A stretch of 64,000 nucleotides of DNA from the NCBI RefSeq assembly GCF_027947575.1, contig NZ_CP116256.1:5208001-5272000 (forward strand). The letters run 5' to 3'. Shown here in pieces: positions 27,035-36,677 of this stretch. The position numbers and the translations under genes were made by a program. This DNA comes from Streptomyces rubrogriseus. GTDB lineage: Bacteria; Actinomycetota; Actinomycetes; Streptomycetales; Streptomycetaceae. Each line of letters begins with the position of its first letter. Position 1 is the stretch's first letter. The notes beneath the pieces were generated by a model that saw nothing but the letters and a program-made list of their open reading frames with translations, had not been told where the DNA came from and searched no databases.

Positions 27035-28269
27035 GCCTGCATCCTGGCCCACCCGGCCGGCCACTTGAAGGGGGCCCCGGTGGAGCCCCGGGACCTGCCG
27101 GAAGTCCTCGAGGGCCGCGGTGAACTCCTTGGCGGCCACCAGAAAGGTGGCTCTGCTCGACAGGGCCGTGGCCAGGGCCATGCTCCCGGCTGCGGCGTCC
27201 TGTCGGCGCAGGCGCCGGGCCAGGGCCACACCCTCGTCGAACAGTTCGCGCACGCGTGCCGTGTGGCACTCCCAGGAGAGGGCCCAGCGCACGGTGAGCA
27301 TCCGGTGCAGCCGGATCTGTTCCGCCAAGCGGTCCGGACCGTCCGGGCCGTCCGTCGCGCGGAGCTCGAGCCGGTGCCGACCGGCGGGCGGGGTCGTCCG
27401 GCCGCGGGGCGCTCACTGCCGGCGACGGACATGAAGAACAGGACGGCCCAGAACGCCGCCTGGTATCCGCTCCACCTCCTCGCCTCCTCCTCCCCGTGGA
27501 CGGCCAGTTCCTCGAACAGGGCGAGCGCCTCCTGACGGACCGCCGTCGCCTCGGCGTGCCGGAGCGCGTCGTCGAGCATCTGGGCATACCGGATCAGCAG
27601 GTGGAGCCGACAGGCCCGCATCCCGTCCTTCGCGGCCTCCGCCGCCTGCACGGCGAGCAGTTCGGCCATGGCGGTCAGCGCCTCGTCGGACCGGCCCGCG
27701 GCGTCGAGGGCGGCGATCCACGCCAAGAAGGTCCAGGCGAGTACGCCTTCCCGCGGACCGTGTGGGCGTCCGCGGGTCACGGACTCCGACAGCACGTCCA
27801 CGGCCTCCGCGTAACGGCCCTCCTCCAGAAGTCCGGTGGCCCACGGAAACAGGCCCCACACCTCCCCGTCGCCGGACGACTCGGCCCGTGTCCGCCCGAC
27901 GGAGAGCATCTCGGCCCGCACGGCGAGGCCTTCGTCACGGCGGCCGATGGTGTACAGCGCGAGCTGGCAGCCGTCGAGGGCGTCGTACAGGACGTCGGCG
28001 TACTTGGGGTCGGCCGGATCGAGGGCACGGGCGGCGGCCACCGCCTCCTCACGCAGCGCCAGTCGGTCCTCGGGGCGGTCCGAGTACACGCGGTCGCAGC
28101 TGAGGTTCTGCAGCGCCCGGGCCAGCCGCGGCAGATACGCCGCGGGGCTGACGCGCGCGAGCACCCGGCAGGCGTCGACCTCCTCGCGTGGCGTGCGACG
28201 GCCGGAGGCTAGAAGTATGTTCCGGGCGCGCACGACGGCGTCCTGATCGACCTCTGTGGGCTTGGGCAT
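27031..28269 (-). pseudogene. Helical-repeat (TPR-like) protein with frameshift
   Basis: The first roughly 290 residues from ATG 28269 are a clean alpha-helical repeat protein (VDACRVLARVSPAAYLPRLA, LREEAVAAARALDP, DEALTAMAELLAVQ). They resemble the TPR-rich proteins common in Streptomyces. After MSVAGSE (about 27410) the frame becomes Arg/Pro/Ser/Cys/Trp-rich nonsense up to the TGA at 27031. A neighbouring frame continues the helical pattern instead (HRMLTVRWALSWECHTARVR, VALARRLRRQDAAAGSMA). The shift is one base near 27,380-27,415, close to a CCCC run. It is either a true mutation, a sequencing error or recoding. No function is assigned. Confidence 0.7.
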
Positions 28270-28372
28270 GACGACGATTGTCGGCCTCGCCCAAGCGGCG
28301 GGGAAGGCCGGCGAGCTGTGCCGTCCGTCCTACGGAACGCGCCTCCGAGCTGTCACGATGGACATGGCTTCG

Positions 28373-28398
28373 CCTCCTGGCGGGCGGCCCTCAGGAGG
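28373..28398 (-). terminator. Hairpin at the end of the nlpC-type operon
   Basis: CCTCCTG (28373-28379) and CAGGAGG (28392-28398) form a 7-bp stem overlapping the stop of the 28391-29323 gene. This would end the two-gene operon before the helical-repeat gene. Confidence 0.5.
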
Positions 28399-29323
28399 AC
28401 TGTCCGGGCGACCGGCCGGCCCGTCGGGTGAAGCGGCGCAGACCGCGCCGGGCGGGCTTGAGGGGCTTGTCCTCGGGCGCGACGGCGGTGGGGGCCGGGC
28501 CGCTGCCCGCGGGCAGGGCCGCCGCCGCGGGCCCGGACTGCGGCGGTACGGAACGGCCCCCTTGTGCCAGCCGGGTCCGCACGGCCTGGGCCATGGCGTG
28601 GTGGGACGCTTCCTGGAGCAGGCCGGCCTCGGACAGCCGCTCCCACATGTGCAGCAGTTCCTGCCCCCGGGTGGCCACCTGGCTCTCGTCCCAGAGCCGT
28701 TGCCATGCCGCGGTGGCCCGGGCCACGTCGGGGGCGGCCCGGTTGAGGTCGGTGCGGCAGCGGATGCGGGCGACGGTCAGCGCGAGGACGGTGGAGAGCA
28801 TGTGGTCGCCGCGCAGGTAGGCGAGGTAGGCCTCGATCGCCCGTGCTTCCAGGGAGAGTTCGTCCTCGGCGCCGCGGCGCAGGGTCAGGTGTTCCCGCAG
28901 TGCGCTGGCGAGGACGAACGCGGCGTGCAACTCCTCGCGCTGCGCGTGCTGGATGATGCGCTCGACGCGGGCGAGCGGGGGGAACGCCTCCTCCTCGGCG
29001 GCGGTGCGCTCCCGCCCGGGCGGCAGGTCGTCCTCCTCTGCGATGGTCCGGCTGGAGCCGTCGGGGTGGACCCGCAGGCGCGCCACCTGTTGCACGGTGC
29101 GGTCGATGACGGTGGCCGCGACCGGGGCGCCCAGGGTGCGGGCGAACATGGCGACGGCGTCGAGGATCGCCTCGTTGGGCGGTCGCATGCCGCCCATCTC
29201 CAGCAGGTGGCCGTTGACCACCGTCGACCCGTCCTCGGCCACGTAGGCGTCGAGGCGGATCAGCGGCGGGGCGGCCAGCGCGGGCAGGTTCCCCTCGTCA
29301 CGGGGGGTCAGCGAGTGGGTCAT
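28391..29323 (-). CDS. Hypothetical protein co-transcribed with the NlpC/P60 gene
   Basis: I do not recognise a named family in this 310-residue protein. It has a mixed alpha/beta N-terminal part (LIRLDAYVAEDGSTVVNGHLLE, GAPVAATVIDRTVQQVARLRVHPDG), an acidic stretch near 95-115, a helical middle (about 120-240) and a basic, Pro/Ala-rich tail ending RRFTRRAGRSPGQSS. There is no signal peptide or membrane segment. The ATG is four bases after the NlpC/P60 stop, so the two are one operon. A cytoplasmic partner for cell-wall or secretion functions is possible but unsupported. Confidence 0.7.
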   Translation of the reverse strand: MTHSLTPRDEGNLPALAAPPLIRLDAYVAEDGSTVVNGHLLEMGGMRPPNEAILDAVAMFARTLGAPVAATVIDRTVQQVARLRVHPDGSSRTIAEEDDLPPGRERTAAEEEAFPPLARVERIIQHAQREELHAAFVLASALREHLTLRRGAEDELSLEARAIEAYLAYLRGDHMLSTVLALTVARIRCRTDLNRAAPDVARATAAWQRLWDESQVATRGQELLHMWERLSEAGLLQEASHHAMAQAVRTRLAQGGRSVPPQSGPAAAALPAGSGPAPTAVAPEDKPLKPARRGLRRFTRRAGRSPGQSS

Positions 29324-29327
29324 CCGG

Positions 29328-30443
29328 TCAGGCTCCGGGTCGTACGACGCCGAGGACGGGCATGGAGGCGGCCGGCGCGGTGGTGATGTTGCGGCCGGGC
29401 CGCGGTGCGTGGACGATCTGTCCGCCTCCGATGTACATGCCCACGTGGGTGGCGTCGTTGTAGTAGATGATCAGGTCTCCGGGACGGGCCGAGGACAGGC
29501 TGACGCGGGTCAGGCCGCCCCACTGTGCCTGCGAGGTCCGGGGGATGGGGCGGCCGGCCGCCGCCCAGGCCGCGGAGGTGAGTCCGGAGCAGTCGTACGA
29601 GGACGGGCCCACCGCGCCCCACACGTACGGTTTGCCGATCTGCGCCATCGCGAAGCCCACGGCCTTCCCGGCCGCTCCGCTCACCTGCGTCCCGCCGCCC
29701 GGAGCGCGCCCCTTGCCCTTGCCCTTGCCGGCCGAGCCGCCGGAGGAGCCATCGGAGGAGCCGCCGGACTCCGTCCACCTGGCCTCGGCCTCCCGGGAGC
29801 GCTGCCTCTCCAACGCGGCCAGCCTGCGGGTCTGTTCCTCCTCGAGCCCGGCCTCGATCCGCTCGGCGGAGGCGATCTTCTTCTCGATCTTCTGCTTCGC
29901 CGCGGCCTTGTCCGCACGGCTGCTCTTCAGCTCCCGCAGCTCCTTCGAGGCGGCCTCGGTCTGCTCGCTCAGGGCCTCGCGCGCGGTCTTCTGGGTCTCG
30001 GAGACGTTGACCAGGCCGCGCATGGCCTGGCGGGCCTGGGACGCCTCGTCGAGGGCCTGTTCCGGGTGGTCCCCGAGCAGCAGCTGGATGCCGGTGGCGG
30101 CGAGGTCGCCCCCGCGGTACTGGGTCCGGGCGGCCGCGCCGGCGAGGTCGCGCAGGTCCTTCACCCGCTTCTCGGCGCGGGTGAGGTCCTTGCGGAGGGT
30201 CGTCAGCCGCTTCTCCTGCTTGGCCGCCTTCTCGTTCGCGGCGTTGTAGGCCTCGGTGGCCACCTCCGCCTCGCGGTAGAGGCCGTCCAGTTCGTCGCGG
30301 ATGTCCTCGATCGACTTGTCGGTGTGCGGGTCGGGTTCGCCCGGGGCCGCGTAACCGGGGCCGGGCAACAGGATGATCGCGCAGACGAGGGCTGCGGTGA
30401 CTCCCCGGCTCCGTATCCGTCTGCCGCCGGTCGACACGTTCAT
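29328..30443 (-). CDS. Secreted NlpC/P60 peptidoglycan hydrolase with coiled coil
   Basis: Cell-wall endopeptidase, about 371 aa. A signal peptide (about 12-35, ending GYAA) precedes a long coiled coil (about 45-215: KQEKRLTTLRKDLTRAEKRV, KQKIEKKIASAERIE), then a Gly/Ser/Lys linker and a C-terminal NlpC/P60 domain (about 250-365). The catalytic triad is readable: Cys in YDCSGLT, His in ATHVGMYIG and a second His in IVHAPRPG. This is the RipA/Cwl-like architecture of actinobacterial hydrolases. I chose ATG 30443; an in-frame GTG at 30452 adds three residues and is equally possible. No c-di-AMP riboswitch is seen upstream. Confidence 0.88.
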   Translation of the reverse strand: MNVSTGGRRIRSRGVTAALVCAIILLPGPGYAAPGEPDPHTDKSIEDIRDELDGLYREAEVATEAYNAANEKAAKQEKRLTTLRKDLTRAEKRVKDLRDLAGAAARTQYRGGDLAATGIQLLLGDHPEQALDEASQARQAMRGLVNVSETQKTAREALSEQTEAASKELRELKSSRADKAAAKQKIEKKIASAERIEAGLEEEQTRRLAALERQRSREAEARWTESGGSSDGSSGGSAGKGKGKGRAPGGGTQVSGAAGKAVGFAMAQIGKPYVWGAVGPSSYDCSGLTSAAWAAAGRPIPRTSQAQWGGLTRVSLSSARPGDLIIYYNDATHVGMYIGGGQIVHAPRPGRNITTAPAASMPVLGVVRPGA

Positions 30444-30519
30444 GAACTCCACTCTCAGAGGTCGCGTGCGGGCGGACCGGACGGACGGCTGCCGCCGCGG
30501 TCGCCACCGCGGGTCGCGC

Positions 30520-30569
30520 GGTGGGCCGTTCGGGCCTTGAACACACTACCTTCCCCCGAACGGCCCACC
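30520..30569. terminator. 15-bp stem between the amylase and the NlpC/P60 gene
   Basis: GGTGGGCCGTTCGGG (30520-30534) and its exact complement (30555-30569) flank a 20-base AT-richer loop. It follows the amylase stop by 56 bp. The loop contains, on the minus strand, a -10-like TAGTGT, so a promoter for the NlpC/P60 gene may lie within the structure. Confidence 0.7.
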
Positions 30570-30624
30570 CCGGTCTCCCCACGTGTGTCGGCTTGCTCAC
30601 ACGCGACTGTTCACCGTGCGGTAC

Positions 30625-32340
30625 TCAGTTGCGCCAGGTGTCGTTGAGAGTGGTCTTCGCGGTGTTCACCGTCGCGGTGCGGTTGGCACCGCTCTCCCAG
30701 GTCACGTTGCCCGCATCGTCCTTGCGGAGGTACTTGTACTCGAAGGTCGTGCCCTCGGGGAGTTCGACGTCCCGCTTCCACACCGGGTAGGCGGCCGGGT
30801 CGAGTTGAAGGGCGCCGCCCGGGTTCCAGTTGCCCAGTTCCGGCCGGTTTCCGGTCACGTAGATGTTCTGGCCCCAGCCGGTGGTAGCGTCGACCGCGAA
30901 GGACACGCCGGAGGAGACCGGGTCGGGGTCGCCGCCGCCGTCACAGGTGCGGGCTCCGACGTGCAGGGCCACGGCCGTGTCGGCGCCCAGGGTGGCGGTG
31001 AACCGGCCTGCCCCGTCGACCGTGACGCCCTTGCCCGTCTGGACGTCGCAGTAGTCCCCCGCGGGCAGCGACGTCTGGAACGTACGGGTCAGCGAGGTGC
31101 CCTCGTGGTTGATGGCGACGTACGCCTTGGAGCCGCGGCCGAAGGCGATCTGGTCACCGCCGTTGTCCCACCAGTCGGTCACCCCCTGGCCGCGTGCGGT
31201 GTTGCGGAGGCCGACCATGGAGGAGATCTCGCGCCAGGCGTGCTGGCACTTCCATCCGTCGCTGTAGCAGGCGTTCACCTGACCGCCGTTCGGCGGGCCC
31301 GCGTCGTGGTCGGTGAACTCGTAGCCGGAGTGGACGTCGGGGCTTCCGTACGGCCAGGCCAGCATGAAGACGTGTGCCAGGGTGTAGGCGGCGCCGTCCT
31401 TGTAGGTGAGGGTCTCGCCGTTGCGCTCGGTGTCGTGGTTGGTGACGAAGACGGCGGCCTTGTCGGAGGGCATATGGCCCCATGCCTCGCCGAAGTTCTT
31501 CAGGTACGCGAGGTTCTCGCCGTTGAAGACGCGCTTGAGGTCGCGTGCGTAACGGAACTCCTGCACGTCGCCGCTGCCGACGTACTCGGTCGGGGACACG
31601 GCCTCGCCCGCGCCGTAGATCGCCTCGTGCTTCCAGTAGACGTTCGGGTTGCTGAGCCGGGACTTGATGGCGGCCAGGTCGGCGGCGGCCATGTGCTTGG
31701 CCGCGTCGATGCGGAAGCCGTCGACGCCGAGGGAGAGCAGGTCGTTGAGGTAGCCGGCGATCTTCCCCCGTACGTAGTCCTCGCCGGTGTCCAGGTCCGC
31801 GAGGCCGACCAGTTCGCACTCCTGGACGTTGAAGCGGTCGCCGTAGTTGTTGATCTGCGAGGTGCAGTTGTCGAGATCGTTGGACGAGTAGAGGCCGGGA
31901 TAGTCGTACTTGGTGTACGAGGAGCCGCCGGTTCCCGTGCCGTTGCCGGCCGACATGTGGTTGACGACCGCGTCGGCGACGACCTTCACCCCGGCGGCGT
32001 GGCAGGTGTCGACCATGCTCTTGAACTGGGCGCGGTCACCGAGGCGGCCCGCGATCCGGTAGCTCACCGGCTGGTACGAGGTCCACCACTGTCCGCCCTG
32101 GATGTGCTCCTGGGGCGGTGAGACCTGGACGTAGCCGTAGCCGGCCGGGCCGAGGGTGTCGGTGCAGGCCTGGGCGACGGAGGTGAACTTCCACTCGAAC
32201 ATCACCGCGGTGACGTCCTTGTCTCCGGGTGGGGACGCCTGGGCCGGTGCCATGGTGGCGAGGAGGCTGCCGGCCACGCCGGCGGTGAGGGCGAGCGCGG
32301 TGGCGGTGATTCTTCGCGCTGGGCTGGTCTTCCCGTGCAT
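30625..32340 (-). CDS. Secreted alpha-amylase, GH13 with CBM20
   Basis: Extracellular endo-acting alpha-1,4-glucan hydrolase for starch and glycogen, 571 aa. The signal peptide (1-about 35) ends APAQAS. The GH13 barrel has [20 protein letters not shown] (nucleophile Asp), WKHEAIYG (acid Glu) and FVTNHDTER (third Asp). A C-terminal CBM20 starch-binding domain (about 470-571) carries [22 protein letters not shown] precedes ATG 32340. This is the classical Streptomyces amylase. The upstream region has CTTGCAG/CTGCAAG sites, the form of motif linked to MalR/Reg1 control of Streptomyces amylase genes. Confidence 0.95.
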   Translation of the reverse strand: MHGKTSPARRITATALALTAGVAGSLLATMAPAQASPPGDKDVTAVMFEWKFTSVAQACTDTLGPAGYGYVQVSPPQEHIQGGQWWTSYQPVSYRIAGRLGDRAQFKSMVDTCHAAGVKVVADAVVNHMSAGNGTGTGGSSYTKYDYPGLYSSNDLDNCTSQINNYGDRFNVQECELVGLADLDTGEDYVRGKIAGYLNDLLSLGVDGFRIDAAKHMAAADLAAIKSRLSNPNVYWKHEAIYGAGEAVSPTEYVGSGDVQEFRYARDLKRVFNGENLAYLKNFGEAWGHMPSDKAAVFVTNHDTERNGETLTYKDGAAYTLAHVFMLAWPYGSPDVHSGYEFTDHDAGPPNGGQVNACYSDGWKCQHAWREISSMVGLRNTARGQGVTDWWDNGGDQIAFGRGSKAYVAINHEGTSLTRTFQTSLPAGDYCDVQTGKGVTVDGAGRFTATLGADTAVALHVGARTCDGGGDPDPVSSGVSFAVDATTGWGQNIYVTGNRPELGNWNPGGALQLDPAAYPVWKRDVELPEGTTFEYKYLRKDDAGNVTWESGANRTATVNTAKTTLNDTWRN

Positions 32341-32408
32341 GGAGTCTCCCGTGTGAGGGTGCGGGTGTCCCGGTGCGGTGCCGACGAGTTCTGGGGAGCC
32401 GGCAGGCA

Positions 32409-32440
32409 CTTGCAGTGTGTTGCAGCAAGAATTCTGCAAG
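32409..32440. promoter_or_regulatory. CTTGCAG/CTGCAAG operators in the divergent amylase region
   Basis: CTTGCAG (32409-32415), TTGCAGCAAG (32420-32429) and CTGCAAG (32434-32440) sit in the 310-bp gap (32341-32650) between the CBM20 amylase (minus) and the disrupted amylase (plus). They match the MalR/Reg1-type elements of Streptomyces amylase promoters and are one base off the CTTGCG sites elsewhere in this locus. A further CTGCAA lies at about 32571-32576. Nothing else is recognised in the gap. Confidence 0.65.
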
Positions 32441-32650
32441 CGATTGCGGTCGTGACCGTAAGGGCGGCCTCCAACCACGGTCAACCCCTCCCGCACACCG
32501 GAAAGTTGAAGCGCGACCTCTTTACGGCCCTGCCGCGTACGGGTACCTTCCGGCTGCCGTAAGAGATTTCTGCAACTTTCCGTTCACCCTTTCAAGCCCC
32601 TCGCGTTCGATCGCCCGCCCGCTGCTTCGCCCGCCCTCCGGAGACAACGC

Positions 32651-35273
32651 ATGAGACGCACCAGACACATAGGACGTACGAGACACACAAGACGCACAAG
32701 ACGCACGAAGCACATCAAGCGCATCCGTATGCGGTGGCTCGGGCGGCCGTTGGCCGCGGCCGTCGCCGTCGGCGCCGTGCTGTCAGCGGTGCCCGCCCCA
32801 CCTGCCGCCTCCCCCGCCACGGACCACGCCGCGGCAACGGCCGAGGCCGGGAACACGGCGACCGTCTTCTACTACACGAAGACGAAGAACTGGGACCGGT
32901 ACAACCTGCACTACGCACCCGACGGCGGCTCCTGGACCGAGGTCCCCGGCGTGGCGATGGAGGCCGCGTGCACGGACTGGGTGAAGAGGACGGTCCCCCT
33001 GGGCAGCGCCGAGGGGCTGCGGGCCACCTTCAACAACGGCTCGGGCACCTGGGACAACAACGGGGGTGAGAACTACGCCCTCGGCACCGGAGCCATCACG
33101 GTCAAGGACGGCGTGGTCGCGCACTCCGACCCCTGCGCCGGGGGGCAGGATCCGGACCCGACGCCGGGGGACGGCAACCGGGCCACCGTCTACTACTCCA
33201 CCCGCACCCTCGGCTGGACCACCGCCAACATCCACTACCGGCCCGCGGGCGGCTCCTGGACCGCCGTCCCCGGCGTCGGCATGCGGGCCGCCTGCGCGGG
33301 CTGGTGGAAGATGGACGTCGACCTGGGCACGGCCACCTCGTTGACGGCCGCCTTCAACAACGGCAACGGAGTGTGGGACAACAACAAGGGCGCCGACTAC
33401 ACACTGCCGGCCGGCGTCACGACCGTCGCCGACAACGCGGTCACCGCCGACGCCGACGACCCGTGCGCCGAGGAGGTGCCCGACACGGCGGCGCCGACCG
33501 TCCCCGCCGGGGTGACCGCCCGGGCCGACGGCGTGTCCGTCGTGCTGACCTGGGAGCCGTCCACCGACGACACGGGAGTCGCCAAGTACCAGGTGACCCG
33601 CAGCGGCGGCACGGCCGGGGAAGTCGTGAGCGACGTCGGCTCCACCGTCTTCTCCGACACCGGCCTGGAGGAGAGGACCACCTACACCTACACGGTCAGG
33701 GCGACCGACGCCGCGGGCAACGTCTCCGCGGCCTCGGCCGCCGCGATCGCCACCACCGGCACGAAACCGCCGACGCCCGCGGCGGGCAGGCCCCTGGCCA
33801 CCGATCCCCGCAAGGACCCGATCTACTTCGTCCTCACCGCCCGATTCAACGACGGCGACGCCACCAACAACCGCGGCGGCAGCCAGCACGAGAGGTCCGG
33901 CAACGCCGCGAACGACGACCCCATGTTCCGGGGCGACTTCAAGGGCCTGGTCGACAAGCTCGACTACATCAAGGGCCTCGGCTTCTCCGCCGTGTGGATC
34001 ACCCCCGTGGTCCTCAACCGCTCGGACTACGACTACCACGGCTACCACGGCTACGACTTCTACCGGGTCGACCCGCGCCTGGAATCCTCCGGAGCCTCCT
34101 ACCAGGACCTCATCGACGCCGCCCACGCCAAGGGCATGAAGATCTACCAGGACGTCGTCTACAACCACTCCTCCCGCTGGGGCGCCAAAGGCCTGTTCAC
34201 CCCGACCGTCTACGGGGTGCGCGACTCCCAGTGGAGCTGGTACTACGACGAGCAGCAGCCCGGCTTCGAGTACGACGGCCTGACCGTCGAACCCAAGAGC
34301 GGCAAGTCGTACTACCTTCGTCAACGACAAGTGGAACCGCGGCTCGGTCAACCACTCGGCGCAGTTCTACACGTGGAAGGAGCGCAAGGAGTACAACGCC
34401 GACGACGCGAAGGCGGCCCTGGAGATGTACGAGTACGAGCAGCAGCAGGGCACGGGCAACCAGCCCACGTCGGCCAACGCCTTCCTGGAGGGCAACAGCT
34501 ACCACGCCCCGGACCACAGCCGCTTCTCCGGCATGAACGTCATCGACATGCGCATGCACATGAACTTCGGTGACGCGAGCAACGCCTTCCACAACGGCAA
34601 GGACTCCGACGACAGCTACAACGACGCCACGTACAACGTCGTCTACGTCGACAGCCACGACTACGGCCCGAACAAGAGCAGCGAGCGCTATTCCGGCGGC
34701 ACCGACGCCTGGGCCGACAACATGTCGCTGATGTGGACCTTCCGCGGCATCCCCACCCTCTACTACGGCTCGGAGATCGAGTTCCAGAAGGGCAGGAAGA
34801 TCGACTGCGGCCCCACCTGCCCCCTCGCCACGACCGGCCGCGCCTACTACGGCGACCACCTCGCCGGTGACGTGACGGCCTCCGACTTCTCCCGGGTCGA
34901 CTCGGCCACCGGCACCGTCGCCACGACACTGGCACAGCCCCTGGTCAAGCACGTACAGCGGCTCAACCAGATCCGCCGGGCCGTCCCCGCCCTCCAGACG
35001 GGCCAGTACTCCACGGACGGCATCACCGGGGACATGGCCTTCAAACGGCGCTACACCGACGGCGGCACGGACAGCTTCGCCCTCGTCACCGTCTCGGGCG
35101 GCGCCACCTACGCCGGCATCCCCAACGGCACCTACCGGGACGCGGTCACCGGCGACACCCGCACCGTCACCGACGGCCGCCTCACCGTCGCCGCCCCCGG
35201 CAAGGGCAACCTGCGGGCGTACGTCCTGAACGGTCCCGGCAAGATCGGAGCGGACGGTCCGTACCTGAAGTAG
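32651..35273 (+). pseudogene. Secreted CBM25-type GH13 amylase, disrupted by internal deletion and frameshift
   Basis: An Arg-rich signal peptide is followed by two starch-binding CBM25-like repeats (about 65-165 and 175-275; each has YYT/YYS...W...NIHY/NLHY, FNNGxGxWDNN), a fibronectin III domain (280-370) and a GH13 catalytic domain. The frame is good to SGKSYY near 34,314, then shifts. The other frame resumes with FVNDKWNRGSVNHSAQFYTW and continues to the stop at 35273. Relatives I recall have roughly 80-100 residues between these points, including the FRIDTVKH nucleophile and the GEV acid/base Glu. Both are absent here, while the third Asp (VDSHDYGP) remains. The product should therefore be inactive as amylase. 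GGAGA precedes ATG 32651. Confidence 0.8.
32654..32725 (+). repeat. 9-bp degenerate tandem repeat in the signal-peptide coding region
   Basis: Eight consecutive 9-bp units of the form AGACGCACA or variants follow the start codon and encode Arg-Arg-Thr / Arg-His-Ile / Lys-His-Ile triplets. They lengthen the positive n-region of the signal peptide to about 30 residues. Slippage could change its length in steps of three residues without changing frame. Confidence 0.85.
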
Positions 35274-35295
35274 ACCGCCGGAACTCATACCGCCC

Positions 35296-35339
35296 TTCCC
35301 TCGTCCTGACTGGTGGACCTGCCGGTGAGGACGAGGGAA
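35296..35339. terminator. 12-bp hairpin after the disrupted amylase
   Basis: TTCCCTCGTCCT (35296-35307) and AGGACGAGGGAA (35328-35339) are perfect complements 22 bp after the stop. The right arm lies directly before the next ATG and contains its GAGGGAA ribosome site, so the hairpin may also limit translation of that gene. Confidence 0.7.
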
Positions 35340-35347
35340 CGGGTGCG

Positions 35348-36292
35348 ATGACGGACTGGGCGGCCTGGACGCGCGGGCGTGGACGGGTGCTCGCCGGGGT
35401 GGCGGTGTGCACCGCTCTCCTGCTCTCGTTCCACCGTTCGGTGCCCAACCGTGTGGGCGGCCTGGGCAGTCTGCTGGAGTCCTTTCTGCCGTGGCTCGGT
35501 GTGGTCGTCGTGGTGCTGCTCGTGCTGGCGCTGGTGCGCCGCTCGGCGCTCGCGCTGGTGGCGGTGCTGCTGCCGGTGGCCGCCTGGACGTACCTGTTCG
35601 GCGGGCTGCTCCTGCCCGCGCCGGAGCCCGGCGCCGACGACCTGGTGGTGGTGCAGCACAACGTCAGCGACGAGAACACCGACCCGGAGGGCACGGCGCG
35701 TGCCCTGGTCCGTGCCGGGCCGGACCTCGTCGCGCTGGAGGAGCTGGTGCCGCCGGCGCTGGAGGTCTACGCGAAGACCCTCGCCCCCGACTATCCGTAC
35801 CGCACGGTCCGGGGCACCGTCGGGCTCTGGTCGAAGTACCCGCTCTCCGGTTCACGTCCCCTGGACATCAAGCCGCGGGGCATCGAGGAGGTGTGGGAGC
35901 GCGGGCTGCGGACCGTGGCGCACACGCCGCGGGGCGAAGTCGCCGTCTACGTCGCGCACCTGCCGTCGGTCCGGGTGGGGGCGGGCGGTCTCGCGTCGTC
36001 CCGGCGGGACGAGAGCGCCGGTCTGCTGGGCGACGCCCTCGACGCGGAGGGGCTGCGGCGGGTGGTCCTGCTGGGCGATCTCAACGGCACGGTCGACGAC
36101 CGGGCGCTGCGTCCCCTGACCGACTCGCTGAACGTGGCCGGGCGGGGCCTCGCCTTCAGCTTTCCCGCCGGTCTGCCGCTGGCCCGGATCGACCAGGTGA
36201 TGGCCCGCGCCGGGACCGTCGGCGCCCTGCGCACCCTGCCCGCCACCGGCAGCGATCACCTTCCCGTCGTCGCCCGGGTCTCCTGGCACTGA
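35348..36292 (+). CDS. Membrane-anchored endonuclease/exonuclease/phosphatase-family protein
   Basis: Protein of 314 residues: three N-terminal hydrophobic segments (about 13-30, 45-62, 68-88), then an EEP-fold domain (about 95-314) placed outside the membrane. The EEP motifs are LVVVQHNVSDEN, LVALEELV (metal-binding Glu), VYVAHLPSV, VVLLGDLNGT (Asp-x-Asn) and TGSDHLPVVA (Asp-His). The family includes DNases, phosphoinositide phosphatases and sphingomyelinases; the substrate here is unknown. ATG 35348 lies in the shadow of a hairpin. It is followed by the CTTGCG region of LacI copy 1. Confidence 0.85.
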   Translation: MTDWAAWTRGRGRVLAGVAVCTALLLSFHRSVPNRVGGLGSLLESFLPWLGVVVVVLLVLALVRRSALALVAVLLPVAAWTYLFGGLLLPAPEPGADDLVVVQHNVSDENTDPEGTARALVRAGPDLVALEELVPPALEVYAKTLAPDYPYRTVRGTVGLWSKYPLSGSRPLDIKPRGIEEVWERGLRTVAHTPRGEVAVYVAHLPSVRVGAGGLASSRRDESAGLLGDALDAEGLRRVVLLGDLNGTVDDRALRPLTDSLNVAGRGLAFSFPAGLPLARIDQVMARAGTVGALRTLPATGSDHLPVVARVSWH

Positions 36293-36293
36293 A

Positions 36294-36323
36294 GCAAGCC
36301 GCTTGCGGTGTTTGCGTTAGCCT
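36294..36323 (+). promoter_or_regulatory. Operator and -10 region of LacI copy 1
   Basis: GCAAG-CCG-CTTGC (36294-36306) is a compact inverted repeat of the locus half-site. TAGCCT (36318-36323) looks like a -10 box and ends seven bases before GTG 36331, with no ribosome site. The arrangement matches the region before LacI copy 2 and suggests autoregulation and a leaderless mRNA. No clear -35 box is visible. Confidence 0.55.
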
Positions 36324-36330
36324 TTCGTTT

Positions 36331-36677
36331 GTGACGCGACGACTTGCTCAGGTGGCGAAGAAGGTTGGGGTCAGCGAGGCCACGGTCAGCCGGGTGCTCA
36401 ACGGCAAACCGGGGGTCTCCGAGACGACCCGGCAGTCCGTACTGAGCGCGCTGGACGTCCTGGGCTACGAGCGGCCCACCCAGCTGCGCGGCGAGCGCGC
36501 CCGTCTGGTCGGCCTGGTCCTGCCCGAGCTGCAGAACCCGATCTTCCCCGCGTTCGCCGAGGTCATCGGCGGCGCACTCGCCCAGCAGGGCCTGACACCG
36601 GTGCTGTGCACCCAGACCAAGGGCGGCGTCTCCGAGGCCGACTACGTCGAGCTGCTGCTCCAACAACAGGTCTCCGG
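36331..36677 (+). repeat. 347-bp perfect direct repeat, copy A
   Basis: Identical to 41984-42330 from the GTG through the codons for the HTH, hinge and start of the sensor domain. A second near-identical block (36982-37275, two mismatches) matches about 42638-42931. Perfect identity at synonymous sites points to recent duplication or gene conversion. Confidence 0.9.

Noticed and set aside
30453..30620. c-di-AMP (ydaO-type) riboswitch upstream of the NlpC/P60 gene
   Set aside because: Some actinobacterial cell-wall hydrolase genes have one, but this 170-bp region is mostly a terminator hairpin and lacks the expected conserved segments.
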